A model generated the notes under the pieces. It ran no database searches. It was not told the origin of the DNA and saw only the letters and a list, made by a program, of their open reading frames with translations. Shown here in pieces: positions 23,850 through 37,900 of a DNA stretch of 64,000 nt. The stretch's first letter is position 1, and every line of letters begins with the position of its first letter. This DNA is from Voacanga thouarsii (taxonomy: Eukaryota; Streptophyta; Magnoliopsida; Gentianales; Apocynaceae), in assembly GCA_026120185.1 (NCBI GenBank), contig JANUWF010001617.1, positions 1,860,001-1,924,000 on the forward strand. The letters run 5' to 3'. The position numbers and the translations under genes were made by a program.

Positions 23850-24531
23850 AAATTTCAATGGATTTGTACAACAACTTTTTGTCAAAGTACAAATTGGTGG
23901 CAAAGCCTGTGTTTCACCCATTTATGTCTAACTCTGTTATTTTGGATGCTATTGATTTTCAAGGTACCAAAGTTTATTATGCTATTCTTGATAAAAGGGC
24001 TGATATGGTTCATCTAATTTTGAATGAAGGTGTTGATGACTTTTCACAGTATCTAGAGATTTTGTTACCTGCTTCTACTGGTATTAGTGGTGGTGTTGAG
24101 TTATATGGCAACTTGTGGGTAGAGATACATTATTGGGTTGAGAGAGATGGTTCCATGGAGTATCCCATGAGTATCATGCTTTTAAATGAGGATTATTTAG
24201 CTATTGGGGATACGCAAAGGAAGATGTCTTTGTTGTAGAAATTTATGAGCTTTTTGTTTTTGGGGTAGTTGAATCTCATCTTAAGTTGGGTTTGCATATG
24301 GAGTTGTTTAAAAAATTTTCTGATTTTTATAAGTTGCAAGTTGGAATGGCTTGTCAAAATGTAATTTATTTGTATTATGATACAAATAAAGTATTGTTGC
24401 ATGTTCATTTTGCTAATAAAAAAACCATTATTGATGTGATGCATTTGTCTGGTGGTAGTGCGTCTTGTAAGGGTAAGGGAGTGATGAAGAAGAGATTGTG
24501 TTTGGAGGGACCTGAGAGCTCGTGCATATAA
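23850..24531 (+). pseudogene. Unrecognised Helitron-borne gene, one frameshift
   Basis: A plus-strand frame opens at ATG 23,858, nine bases after a good splice acceptor (TTTTGTTTTTTCCAG ending 23,849), so it may be an internal or last exon. It runs to a stop at 24,236-24,238. A second frame, open from about 24,200 through 24,531, continues it, so one indel near 24,205-24,220 separates two halves of a protein of about 220 residues. Visible features: a VILDAIDFQGTKVYYAIL segment, an acidic GVDDFSQYLEIL stretch, and a basic tail CKGKGVMKKR. I know no family with these motifs. It lies downstream of the helicase, on the opposite strand to the Helitron replication genes. It could be captured host sequence or a Helitron accessory gene. 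Confidence 0.45.
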
Positions 24532-24779
24532 TGAAGCTGCTTGAAGTCTGAGAATTGTTACTGGTTGCTTTCTGCTCCTGTTTTGTTATTATTGAGTTTT
24601 GCATTCTTAGATGTTTCTGCTGGTTCTAGATTTTAATTTGCAATTTTAGATAGAGACTATTTAGTCATTAGAATATGGTTGGTAATATGTAATAGTTGTT
24701 AGCATGGTGTTGAAGTCTATGGATTCTAGTTGAAGTTGATGTTTCTTCGTTTTTTTTTTTTTTTTTTTGTCTTACTATT

Positions 24780-27700
24780 GTGTGGAATGTTTTTTTAAAG
24801 GACAATGAACAGAAGCATTATTTTTATTGGGTATAAAAAATCAAAGGAAAATAGCATTACAAAGGTGCTTAATGAATAACAAAGACTGCATCTGTATACA
24901 AAGATGATGAATAAGAAATTAAAAACTAATAAATCTGTATACCAATAAATCTGTTTTGTATCTTTGTGATTTTCCTTTGTTCTGGTATGGAAGTGCAAAG
25001 AAATATGTACAATGCAATGAAATATTGCTATGTGATTATCATGAGCATGTGCAAGTGATTCATTGATTTTGGTTTAGCTGATTTTCTTTGCATTGGTAAT
25101 CATGTATAGTTGTTTTTGTATTCAATTGCTTTGGTATAACAGAATTTGGAAGAGAAGCTTTGGCAGAGATAATAGGTGCATTTGTTATAATTTTGAAGAG
25201 ATATTTTCTCAACTCATAGAACTGTAACTGTTTCACTTGTACACTTAGTGGAAGTTGGGTTTATCTTAGGCTGGATTTCTTTTGGTGGATGAGGATGTCA
25301 TATGGACTCTGTTTGTTAATCTTTTTTTAGGTATTGCTAATCTTTTGAATGATATTTTCCTTTTTTTAGTTTTAAGTAATGTGCAATTAAAATTTTCTTC
25401 ATTTGTTGTATCCTTAGTGACTAGTGTTGGGGTTTCTGTAGACGACCATTGTACACTTGTGGGGTTTGTAGTTATGTTGTTGGATTCTCATTGTTACTGT
25501 AGTCATGGTCACAGAAGGCTACATTTAGCAGTAGTTATGAATTTTTGAATCATAGAAGGTTGTATTTTGTTGCTTGGTTCTACTGCGGAAGTTCAAAGAA
25601 ATATATAGAATGCAATGAAATATTTTGTTGGATATGCTAAAAGTTTAATGATTTTAATTGTGTGATAAATATATTGGGTGTCTATATAAACATGATTGGG
25701 CAATCATTCGATATTTTGCGACAATAGTTTACCATCAGAAGCCCACATATGATGCACAATATCATGAAAATTGTAATATATTTGGACATAATCGAAAGGG
25801 AAAAAGCATAAGAAATGTGCTAAATAAATAAACTGAAATCAGAAGCTTATCTATCTGTTTTATATCGTTGTTATGTAATAGAACCTTTTAGCTTATCATT
25901 TTGTAATTTTCATAGTTACTAAGGTGACAATATATACAATACACAGAGATATTGTATTGGATATGCAATAAGCATAGTAGATCTAATTGTGTGCTAAGTA
26001 TATTAGGTTTCTATATAAACACGATTAGGTGTCTGTACAAAAAATCTAATTTTTTTAGATGCAATAAAGTTGAAATAGTGGAGTTGCATGGAGAATTAGA
26101 TGTGTTATTTTCTTCAGTTATCTTTTTTGGTGTCTGTATTCTCAGTTACAAATTTCGGAGATATTTTGTAAATGAAAAGGGGAATTTTTAGTTTATGGTT
26201 CACTTAAATTTGAATTTATTGAGCCTATTGAGAAGTATTTTGAAATCATTGAAAATTGCTCACTTAAAATTGCTACTATGTTTTCTCAAAATAGGTGAGA
26301 AGAATATTTTGTCTTTGTAATTTATGGTAACCTTGAATATTTCACAATAGGTATTTCTTTACTAAGTTTTTTTTATAGCAGTTAATGGTTTAGTATTAAA
26401 ATTAAGCTTTCATATATATTTGGCAAATATTTAAGTAGAAGGGTAATTTGTTTGGCAAAGTTTTTGATTGTGTGCATCATAGATAGTAGGCCTTTGAAAT
26501 CTTCTGATTGTGTACTAAGTATATTAGGCGTCTATATAAACATGATTATTGGCCAACCATTCGGTATTTTACGATGATAGTTTACCTTAGAAATCCGCGT
26601 ATGATGTACAATAACATAACAATATTAATATATTTGGACATAATCCAAAAGGAAAAACCATAGGGCATAGTTTAAATATATATTTGCCCTTTTGATATAT
26701 ATATTTGCCGAATATTTATATATACCAGAACTTAGATTTCTGCTAACACTTATATAGCAGCTCTTAGAAATGACCACGTATGATGGAATAACATAACAAT
26801 ATTGTCATGAACAAAAACCTTTTCAAGAGAAATCTTCTGCTAATAGTTATACGACAGCCCTTTGAAATCTTCTTATTGTGTGCTAAATATATTGGGCGTC
26901 TATATAAATATATTTGGCCAACCATTCGGTATTTTGTGATAATGGTTTACCATTAAAAGCCCACGTATGATGCACAATGTCATGAAAAGAATTACAGAAG
27001 ATTGATATTTTAAATTGACTAAGGCAAAATATTTGATGAATAGCAATGTGGAATTCAGAAGGATGAAAGTCAAGTGGTAGATGCATGTACGTGCAATTCA
27101 GAAAGAATAGTTTATGAAAAGCTTAGACTTTGATATAGAATAGATACACTGATTTCATTGAATTCATTAAATTTTTAAATTTGGTATTAATTTGTACTGA
27201 AGGTATTCGTGTAATAGAATTTGCTTTGGTAGGAGATTTTCTGCATGTTGTTTTTCCAATAATGGACACAGAAGCTTATGGTGATTCTAAATATGTTAGA
27301 AGAGGTATTCATTTACTATTTTTTTTATTTTATTACAGTTAATGGTTTAGTATTTAAAATAAGTTTTGATGTATAAATTTGCAAAATATTTAAGCAGAAG
27401 GGTAATTTGTTTGGCAGAGGTTTTCCAACAGTAGTACTTCCTCAGGTTCAACAGCGTAGTAGGATTGCTGAGGTTGATCCTTAGTCACTGCCTTTGTTGA
27501 ATGTCATTTTCCTTTTTTTTTTTTTTAAAAAATGTGCAATAAAAATTTCTTTTCTTTGTTGTATCCTTAGTGACTAATGTTGGGTTTGTGTACATGATGG
27601 TTGTATACATGTGGAGTTTGCAGTTATGTTGTTAGATTGTTATTGTTACTGTAGTCATGATGAAAGGTTAAGCATAATGCTAATGTGTTTGGTTCTACTG

Positions 27701-30660
27701 CGGAAGTTCAAAGAAATATATAGAATGCAATGAAATATTGTGTTGGATATACTAAAAGCTTAGTGGATTTGATTCTGTGCTAAGTATATTGGGCGTCTAT
27801 ATAAACATGATTGGGTAATCATTCGATGTTTTGCGATAATAATTTACCATCAGAAGCCCACGTATGATACACAATATCATGAAAATGGTAACATATTTGG
27901 ACAAATTCGAAAGAGAAAAATCTTAAGAACTACCCTAAATCAGTACACATTAAAATAAAAATAAGAATAAAACCTTAGAAACAAATACATCTATGATCAG
28001 GCACTAAAATTATTAACAAATACATCATACGTTGTAGTATTAATATCCGCTACTCCTTTTGAATGTTATGAGTACAAATGTTAATAATTTTATTAACAAA
28101 TACATCTTCTATTATTAAAATTGATTGCATTATCCATCTATTTTATATCACTGTTATGTAATAGAACCTTTTAACTTATCTTTTTTTAATTTTTATTGTT
28201 ACTAAGCTGAAAATATTTACAATGCACTGAGATATTGTGTTGGATATGCTATAAACATAGTGGATTTGATTGTATGCTAAGTATATTGGGCATCTATATA
28301 AACATGATTGGACAACTATTCGATGTTTTGTGACAATGGTTTACCATCAAAAACCCATGTATAATGCACAATGTTATGAAAATAATAACAAAAGATTGAT
28401 ATTTTAAATTGACTAAAGCAAAAATATTGATCAATGGCATGGTGAAATTCACAAATGAGAGTTTATCAAAACCTTGGACTTTGATTTTTTGAGCTAAAAT
28501 GAAGCTAAAGTAGTAGAGTTTCATGGATGATGCACAATAAAAAAAGTGAAATGAAGTTGATATGGTGTCGATTGGATGTTGTCCACAACTTCTGGAAATG
28601 CTTGTGAATCTTTGTACAAAAAAAAGTTTCAATACTTTTATGCTTCTTAATGGAGCTGAATTAGTGGAATTGCATGGAGAATTTTATGTCTTCCTTTGTT
28701 CAATTGCATTTTTTGTGTCTGCATTTTTCTTTGTTGCTCTTGCAAAGGTGGATTACTTTGGGAAGTCACAAATGTCATTTATGCAAAGTAGGAATAACAT
28801 AAAAGAGTAGCTTCACAGAAGGGTACATTTAATAGTAGTTATGAATTTTTCAAACATAGAAGGCAGGATCCTTTTGCTTGGTTATGCTGCGAACGTTCAA
28901 AGAAATATGTAGAATGCAATGAAATATTTTGTTTGACATGCTAAATGCTTAGTGGATCTAATTATGTGCTAAGTATATTGGGCGTCTATATAAACATGAT
29001 TGGGCAACCATTCGGTATTTTGTAACGATGATTTACCATTAGAAGCCCACGTATGATGCACAATGTCATAAAAACCATAACATATTTGGATAGAATTCAA
29101 AGGCAAAAAGCATAACAAATGTGCTAAATGAATAAAAAAGACTAAAAGCAAAAGCTTATCCATCTATTTTGTATCTATGTCATATAATAGAACATTTTAG
29201 CTTATCATTCTGTAATTTTCGTAGTTACTAAGCTGAAAATATGCACACTGCAATGCGATATTGGGTTGGATATGTTATGAGCTTAGTAGATCTGATTGTG
29301 TACTAAGTATATTGGACATTTATATAAACATAATTGGGCAACCATTCGAATTGATTAACTTTTTGAATTTGGCATCTGTTTGTAGTGAAGTTATTCTTGT
29401 AATAAGATGTGTTTTAGTAGAAGTTAACTCTCTTCTTCAGTTGTGATTAATTGGCTTGGAACGTTTGTACAGGGTGCTTTGCATATATGATATAGGAGTA
29501 TTGGATGTTTCTAAATTTTCAAAAAGAATCTCAAATTGAATTTTCAATAATTCCTTTAGGTCTTTTTGAATCATTGAAAGAATCAAAACAAAATGTAGAC
29601 AACAAATTTATCATAGGAAAGAATGCAGATTTGCTAACCAATATTCAATGCATTTATACAGTCGATCTTCACAAAAAATAACATTTGGAAGAAAATTGGG
29701 ATATGTATATATGTAATATGCTCATAGACATGAAGATTTACAAAAGCAAAGTGATTTGATATCCTGTTCAGCAGTTGATCATTAATGATCTATGGACTCT
29801 TCATGTTACTAGATGCAATGTCATAGCATTTTACATTAAGTTAAGGCAGCATGTAATTTTGCCTTTGCTTTTTGTTATCTGCTATTGCTTGATCATCAGC
29901 ATCTATAATATGCAACCTACAAGAGCATAAACATAGGTCAAAGTCACCAAAGTATTTTTTCTTTTTTCCTATATTCTTGTCAAGTTAATCATTGAAAAGC
30001 ATTGGCAAATGGATACTGAGTTTGATTTCTGCTCCTTTTTCCAGCTGCTATAGGTGTTTTTATTAAGGTCATTGGTTTTTCAAAATCATTTTGCTGAACA
30101 TTTGTTGGAACTTCATTTGTTGATGACACCTACACAATTGAAACATTGGACCAATTTCAATATTTTTTTTGTATGATGAAGCAGAACTTAGATTTTGAAA
30201 AATCACATACTTTTCCAAATAAGCTTTGATATATATATTTTTCACGTATGATGCACAATAACATGATGATATTAACATATTTCAACAAAATCCAAAAGGG
30301 AAAAAACATAAGAAATGTGTTAAATGAATAAAGAAGACTTAATATGTATACAAAGGCCATGCAAAACAAATGGATATGCTTCTGATTAACTGAAAATGTT
30401 TTTGTTTTTTTATTAGTGTAGTATTATAAAAGAAATATATACAGTGTGATGAAGTATTGTCTTAGATATACTATAAGCTTAGTGGATGTGGCTATCTTAG
30501 ATATGCCCAATCATTGTGTATATAAACATGATTGGACAACCACTTGGTGTTTTACGACAATGGTTTACTTTCAGAAGCCCATGTATGATGCACAATATCA
30601 TGAAGACGTCAACAAAAGATTCACATTGTTATGGATTTTTATTAAAACAGATTGATATTT
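24780..30660. repeat. Irregular array of a roughly 330-bp repeat
   Basis: The phrase AAGTATATTGGGCGTCTATATAAACATGATTGG-like recurs (in pieces: GTCTATATAAACATG) near 25,680, 26,011, 26,531, 26,900, 27,795, 28,291, 28,984, 29,320 and 30,520. Most copies are preceded by CAAAGAAATATATAGAATGC-like sequence and followed by a CCCACGTATGATGCACAAT-like segment. Adjacent complete units are about 330-340 bp apart, but other spacings (about 370 to 1,200) show insertions and deletions. No coding function is evident. Confidence 0.75.
29463..30190 (-). repeat. Second copy of the RPA gene tail region
   Basis: Direct repeat of 48,049-48,790: shared phrases include TTTGTACAGGGTGCTTT, CTAACCAATATTCAATGC and TTGATGACACCTACACAAT. 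On the minus strand the repeat includes a short coding-like tail (KKNIEIGPM) that also ends the RPA-like gene at 48.8 kb. So the Helitron holds the tail of an RPA-type gene twice. Confidence 0.75.
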
Positions 30661-31193
30661 TAAATTGACTAAGGCAAAATGTTTGAACAATGACACGGTA
30701 AAATTAATAAGCATGAAAGTGAATTGGTAGAAGAATATAAATGAAATGAAAAATAGTGAAGTTAAACAGAGTATTAGATGCTTTCCTTTTAATCATGTTG
30801 CTATTGGAAAAATAGATTACTATGAGATGTTGCAACAAATGTGGACACAATATTTATAGCACATATGATTAAATGTAAGTGTGGTGTTCAATTGGTTAAT
30901 TATGCAATTTGTAAATGAGTAGAAAAATGGGAATGAACCATTCATCAATTATTTAAGAGGAAGAGTACAAAAATAGTAGGCATTGGAAGTTTACCTGACT
31001 TGTATTGCATTTAAAATTATGTTGTTGAAGTGGAATTGATTTCTTGCTCAGGTTGAACCTGTGAACATAGTATAGCAAATAATATTGTACAAAATAAAGC
31101 ATCCTGTGAAAGAGTGATTGCATAGATTATATTGGACTATGCTCTGAAGTGTTGTTGTGTATTTGACTTACTCTTAGTAATCCGTTGAATATT

Positions 31194-33037
31194 TCAGGAT
31201 AGACAATGTTTTTTTGTGTAATCTTTGAAATCGTCATTGTCTTCAAGTAGCAATATATTCAAGCCTTTTAGTGATTTCACCCTTGATAGAGTGACATAGA
31301 GCTGCCCATGGCTAAATACAGGTTTTAGCAAGTACAAACTGATATTTGACAATGTTTGTCCTTGACTCTTGTTTATTGTCATTGCAAAACAGCTTTTGAT
31401 GAATATGAATGGTAGTCTTACATCTAATGAGGAAACATATATCCATGGTATTGGCACTTTATCCCCAATATTAGATCTAGAAATAATTCTCCCTTCAATA
31501 ACCCTTGTTCCAGCTTGTGTGACAATTAACATTGTCCCATTGCACATGCCCTTAGTTGGATTTATATTTCTAAGTAGCATTATAGGGATTCCTATTTTCA
31601 AACTTAACTTATGATCAGGCATTCCTGGCAAAGTTAGGCTATTCAGAAATTCCATTGGATATAACAAACTTTGATCAATAATATTTCCTGATGCCTTATC
31701 TATTCGATCAACGCTTATGTATTCCGTAACATCACCTGATACATTTTGAAGAGCACAAACATTGATTTCATCAATAGTCTCATTTGTAGAAGTTAATGTT
31801 GCTCTCTCTGTCAAATAGCAACGTACTACATGTTCTGTTCAAATCTTGGATAAGTAGCATCAAATATGTTCTACCACATGAATGATGTATTTGCTGGGAA
31901 TTTTTATCAAGTACTTTCACTGTCATCACCTTGTGCTCTTGATGGTTCTATTCCATCTCCTATTCTCAATATCCACTTTGAAAATTTTGCAATTTCATCC
32001 AAGTCTTCAATCTGATCATTTCTATCTTTTTGAAGTCTTATATTATGTAATAATGTCAATATCTAACATTGCTTTCATAAATAGGAATGGTTTATTGATG
32101 CAAGCACAATATCAGATCTCCTACCTTTTCGAATTATTTGAAGGATTTGGCGAAAATCTTCTCCTAAAAGCATTATTTTTCCTCCGAATGCTTTTTCTTC
32201 GTTATACCCTTTGGGTCCTCTTAGTATATCTTTTAACGTTCTGTCAACTGTTTCAAAAATATACCTGCATTTATAAATATTATGATACATAATGATTTTT
32301 TATGATCAGCATAAGAATATGGAGAAATAATTCTAGAAATTGTCAACTGTTTTTGAGTAAGCATTTCAAAAGTACCTAGAGTTCATAGGCACTTCATCCT
32401 AAATGATGAGCTCAACTTTGTTGATGAGTTCAACTAGCCGTGTACTTGGTTTGATGGCATAGGTGGTTGTATTATCTATCACAATGGAGATTTTTAATCT
32501 GCTATGTGCAGTTCTTCCACTAGGTAATAGTAAAGAGGCAATTCCTGTGATAATATGAGACATGTATTAGGAAATTATTGTTTTATAGGAATATTTTTTA
32601 TCTCATTAACAGAATCTGAATTTACAAATGTATGTATTTGTACCTGAAGAAGCCAGAGCCAATACTATTTTTTATTCAGATCGTAATTTGTTGATAATGG
32701 TATTATGAAGGAGCGTCTTTCCTGTACCATCGTATCTATATAAGAAGAAAGACTTGCCTTCATTAGTATCAATTGCATGGAGGATAAAGTCATAGACTTT
32801 TTGTTTATCTGAATTCAATTTGCTTTTCATGGAATCATATTCTTATTTCAGTGAATGTATGGTATACATAGTCTCTTCTTGGATGCAAGTGTTGTATACA
32901 TTTCGCAATATTTCTTTATTTGGAACTAGCATTCCTGAAATTGCTTCTAAAGATGTTCCATGCTTTAGCAATTGCAATTCTCTCAGTGTATAGTCACTAC
33001 TAGAAAAAAGGGTTATAATGACGCTAAAAAGCGTCAT
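31194..33037 (-). pseudogene. PIF1-type helicase part of the Helitron gene
   Basis: Superfamily 1B helicase. Minus-strand order: YTLRELQLLKHG linker (about 32,990), KSFFLYRYDGTGKTLL with Walker A (about 32,750-32,708), GRTAHSRLKI, Walker B with a stop in place of the preceding Trp (about 32,400), FETVDRTLKDI and GGKIMLLGEDFRQIL (32,260-32,130), GRRSDIVLASI, then PGMPDHKLSLKIG (about 31,620), GMCNGTM and TINKSQGQTLSNISLYL (about 31,370-31,320), ending shortly after YVTLSRVKSLKGL. The longest intact stretch is 31,194-31,814. The CACTA element begins at 32,995, inside this domain's N-terminal linker. Confidence 0.92.
32992..32994. repeat. CACTA target duplication AGT, left
   Basis: Matches 43,359-43,361. 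Joining the flanks with one AGT restores the helicase reading frame as EVKNYTLREL. Confidence 0.85.
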
Positions 33038-33620
33038 TAAAGCGAGCTATAGTGACGCTTTTGTGCTGCTGACGCTTTCAAAGGGCGTCGTGCATATGGC
33101 CGTCACAACAGGTGCAGTGACGCTATTAAGCGTCATTACAGATCGGCTATTGTGACGGAAAAAAAACGTCATAATAGGTCTTTAAGTGACAAAAAATTGT
33201 GTCAGTAAACTCATGTTATTATAACAATACTTTTGGTTACAATAGATAGGTTTCTATTACACATTTATATGTCAGTAAACGGTCATTAATATGACACATT
33301 TATTAGTCACAATATGTTGTTTGAATGACGGAATTGGTTTTCATGAAACAATGGAAAATATGTCACATTTTTACCGTCACAATAGACCTTTTGGATGACG
33401 GTTTTTTGTGACAGGAAATACTGAAAGAATGACAAAAAAAAGTGTCATCATAGACTTCTATTATGACAGATTTTTAGTGCCATGAAACCTTTGATAGTAT
33501 GACAAAAATAAGCGTCATCATAAACTTCTGTCATGACGGGTTTTTAGTGTCATGAAACCTTTAAAGTATGACAACAATAAGCGTCACAATAGATTTGCCA
33601 TCTGAATAAATGAATCAAAT
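32995..33620. repeat. Left subterminal repeat region of the CACTA element
   Basis: Dense copies of AGTGACGCT, AAGCGTCATTA, TGACGG and later TGTCA/GTGTCAT motifs in both orientations. In En/Spm these subterminal motifs bind the TNPA-type protein. The G+C-rich first 180 bp gives way to AT-rich copies. Confidence 0.75.
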
Positions 33621-34008
33621 ATTTCACAGAAAATTCAAAAAATATATTTTTTGTCCCTATCGTATATATATTATATATATAACATACAATTGTTAAATAG
33701 ACATCATTAAAAGTCAAAAGCAATCAAAAGTAACCCATATTAAAGAGTAATCTTATAAATTTCATAACATTCAAAAATTGTTCAAACATAAGTATTAAGA
33801 AGCATGCATAAAGCCAAGCATGTGGCCATCAAAAAAATATAGTAGCATTAATTTATCTTGTCCAAATCCCAAATAGCTTCGACATTGGAATACGTATTTA
33901 ATCTGCTTCGTGAATCTTCACCTACAATAATATAGAATGAATTTAGTAAAAATATTATAAAATTCTCTTAGAAGAAAAAAATATTAAATTAATTAAGAAG
34001 GTAAGTGA

Positions 34009-34934
34009 TTAGAGAATTACCAAGTGTCGTAGCCAAGCGATACCTATTCCAATGGAATCTCCAATAGTTTGAATAAAATCTATTGGTCTCAATAATTTCT
34101 CATCGTGATGAAATGGAACTAGAACCATTACTTCACACCATTCCTCACCCAGCAGTACACCCCCAACATCGTGAGATGGGTCCACACTCTGAATAAAACC
34201 TTTTGCAACTATTTTAGATGTATCCAACGTGCTTAAAAGTGAAACATAGCTATGAACCTACAAGATATATCTTATTCAGTTAAAAGTGAATTAGTTAAAC
34301 AAGTCAAATAGTTCATGCTCACCAGATAAAGAAAACTAGACTTAGATGCTAAAAAATGCTATATAATACTCAAAAAAGCCAAAAGATTGCATAATAGACA
34401 TCATATGCTGCATTTATGCCAAAGCCAAAAGATTGCACAATAGAAATATTAGACATGTCGTGAATAATACGGTAGAACAATGAAATAGGACATCAACCTA
34501 TATATATGCATACTTTGCTATAAATACAAACAAGTAACACAACCATGATATTGTAATATTTTGTATACTCTCAATGTGGTGGTGTTATTGTTAGAACCCA
34601 TTGAGTGAACTCTTGAAACAGGTGGGGATGAACAATCTCTTTGAGATACTAACATAGCACGTATCTCGGCAAGCTCTTTTGCTTGTTTATTCAACTGTGC
34701 TTTCATACTCGTAATTTCATCTCTTTGCTCTTGAATAATACGAAAAGAAGTGGTACGACTTGGAATTTTACCCCACACATCCGAAGGGTGAACATCGCTG
34801 CCAAACGTGAAGACCTTGCCATATCTATCTGGTCCAACAACTTGGGAGAAGATATCATTTGGACCAAGTCTATCTTCTGAGCTAGGAGGGAGTTGTGTAC
34901 TTCCTTCATCCATTTCATTCTTTAAGATGGACAA
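34009..34934 (-). pseudogene. CACTA second gene, C-terminal part (Ptta/En/Spm family)
   Basis: The minus-strand frame at 34,934-34,518 has PNDIFSQVVGPDRYGKV and GSDVHPSDVWG, followed by a coiled coil-like stretch (RIIQEQRDEITSMKAQLNKQ). This is the layout of the plant Ptta/En/Spm transposase family. A second frame at 34,227-34,009 has FIQSVDPSHDVGGVLLG and GEEWCEVMVLV, the conserved C-terminal region of the same family. The gap between (34,230-34,517) looks like an intron. The N-terminal half of the usual protein is absent. In En/Spm the partner protein binds the subterminal repeats; that role is an inference here. Confidence 0.75.
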
Positions 34935-34999
34935 ACAATCACAAAAGTTAGTCTCTATGGTACAATATTTTATAGTAATTATTTAGTGTAAGCAATGAA

Positions 35000-37900
35000 A
35001 CACTGTACATATACTTAAAGAATGCATAATATTGGAGAAAAGTCATAGAATCCCAAATCTACATATTAAGGCACAATAAAGCGAGGATGTGACTCAAGTT
35101 TTCAACCTCTTCAAGATTTCAGCTACTGTGACACCTAGCTCCAAGTTGTCATACATATCAGAGACATACAAGATAAGAAAACCAAATAATGGCTGAAAAA
35201 AGTAACACATATGCAAATGTCCTAGCCTCAAATTGAGCATATGCCCTTCCCCCAGCAAAGCTGCAGAATTAATTAACATGTTATTTGCAAAATTACTGCA
35301 CTGACAATTATATTAGCAAAACTGTCCAAATTTTTACTGAAAAGTAGCATACTCCCCTTTTTATCCTCCAACATCAAAGCAATTGACAACAAGTAATTTA
35401 TTGTGTGTAATTCAACCAAACTGCATATAATCTGATACTATAACCAAGCTGTAGACAACTAAAAAGGGTAAAGCCAAATGCTACCATCTTATAACATATA
35501 CACATAAAAAACTGTATAAAAAAGTTATCAAAAGAATTTAAGTGACTATCTTGAAAAAATGAAACTACTTTAACCAAGATTGTTGAAACCACAATATAAT
35601 CAAACTTTAATAGTTAGAATAGATGGTAGTTTACTGTTTAAGTTAAAGCAGGTTCTTGTGATTTAGAAGCAAAAGCAAGCTGTTGTGATTTGGAAAAAGA
35701 TGCAGAATACTGGTATCTGCAGTTCCCACCAGTAAAGTTGTAAGGCTGCTGTGCAAAATAGACATGTTCCCACCAATGAAAAGTTGTGGTATTTGCAGTT
35801 TTTTTATGAAAATGAACCAAAAACCTTCATTAAGCAATATATATTCCAAAGCTCAACCTCATTGAGCATTCAAAATCTGAAATTCTGTCCCCGTTGATTA
35901 TTCAAAACTGAAACTCAACCTCTTGTATTAAAGAATTCCATTTTTAGCTATTCTCCAAGCTTGGGATAGCATCATAAAATAGGTAAGACTTCATCCCCTA
36001 GAACCCAAAAATTGTCGTAGGCATGATAAGGATCAATTGGATACAAGTTTTCACGGTTGAAGATGAAGAATTCTGTTATGTTGTTAAATTGAAAATTTGA
36101 TTTTTGGTGCTGTTTGGAGTAAGGGTGATAATTGGCCAACTTAAGCATGTTTTAGGAATGTGAAGTGGTTAAAATGCAGAAAAAATGCCTTAAATAAATT
36201 TTGAAAGTTGCACCTTTAAATGAAGAAAGAAGAAACTATTGCTGTTTGAAAAGAAGGTTTAAAAGTGGCATGTTATGTAGGAAAAACCATAGAAACTAGC
36301 TAAGTAAAATGGTGCTAAAAAAGATTGATGAAAACTGGAGATCTGCATAGGTAGCGTGGTCCATGACCTGTGTGAAAATTGGAAATGGCCATGAACTTTG
36401 AAGTTCCATAACCTGTCCTTCGTGAAAATCTGCTAGTCCAAACCTCTACATACACATGTGAAAGTTTGCTAAACTGCCAATTCAAGCCACACACATACAC
36501 GAGACAGAATTTTACATCTCTGGATAACTTATTACAAAACTACAAACAATGGTAAATTTGTTAAAATGCAGAAAATCTGCTATTGAGTTGTCCAGAGATG
36601 TAAAAATCTGGTAAATCTGCTACAGCTTTATGAGTTGGAAGGCCAAGTCATGCTTTCTATATTAATGTCTAAGAGAAGTTGAAAATCTGCTAAACTGGAC
36701 ATGTTGAAACAGGGCACACATATTAGAATGCCAAACTAGTATTTTGTATAGACAATATTAGTATGCTTAGTTTATTGCATTCATTTGCATCCCAAACTCA
36801 GAAATCCAAATCCCAACATTCATGACACATTCAAACATGATTAGGAGTATTTAGTTCAATATATAGTCATGAATACATTTCATAGTACCTGTAAATTTCC
36901 CTACCATAGTAACAGTTAAGAAGCATCTAGAGTTTTCTAGAAATGCAGTTTTTAACTTTTTGGACCACAGCCAGTAAAACCCCTTCCTATCTCAACTATC
37001 CTTTTTTGTGAGAGACGACAAAAAAGCTTCGTCTTGAAAAAGGGCTGAATTCATGCTGAACTGAAGCCTTGAGCTACTAAAAGAATTGATTAGCCATATT
37101 ACACAAACATGTTTGGCTTCACAATACTTTTACTTCTGAAAATGACTATAAGACTATTCACACATTACAACAATCTTTTCCTTTTTCTTTTTCCATTTTT
37201 TTCCTTAAATATTTTATAGGTTTGATGTCAATAAATGTCACTATCCATCTCTCAAGTAGAAAGGCTCCAATTGATCTAGTAACTAGCATTTGATTCACCA
37301 GACATTAACAAATGGCTTGTAAATACTATTTTTAACACACAGTGTGGGCAAAGAAAAGAACACCAAGATAGGTGAAACTATCTTACTAAGGACAATTATT
37401 GAAATGACTACTAATATGACTACTTTATTTCACTTGAAAGCAATAATCCTGTTTAGAGTTGTTACCACAGCAAAATTTGAAAACTGTAAATGACTAATAA
37501 TATAACTACTTTATACTGTGTTTTTCCATCTTCAGAGGTTCTATGAAGTCCTCTATTTGATCATTGCATAGTGTTGGTCAAAATGCCAATGAGTTCAACA
37601 ACAAAAGCTCACCTAACAAGGGCAAGCAATAAGACATCTGAACTACCAAACTGCAAAAAAAAACCTAACCAAATTGCATTTTTTAACACTAACCAAACTG
37701 CATTTTTTAACAAAAGCTAACCAAACTGCAATTTTTAACCAAATTGCATTTGTTTGCATTTCTTGAACATTTCATAGTGCCTGCAAAAAAAAAAACCTAA
37801 CCAAACTGCATTTTTTTTATTCATTGTCGGGGGTTATGGATTAATTGTGATTCCAAGGAACTGAGCTTAAAAAGCTGAAACTAAGTATGTTAATAGATGT

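Noticed and set aside
28294..28632. 112-codon minus-strand frame with a membrane-like composition
   Set aside because: It spans one unit of the 330-bp repeat array; the other units do not keep the frame, so no coding constraint is visible.
31882..32292. 136-codon plus-strand frame
   Set aside because: It is antisense to the PIF1 helicase domain, which has family motifs in the other strand.
33000..33620. CRISPR-like array of short repeats
   Set aside because: The repeats vary in spacing and orientation and sit at a CACTA end; they are subterminal transposase-binding repeats in a plant genome.
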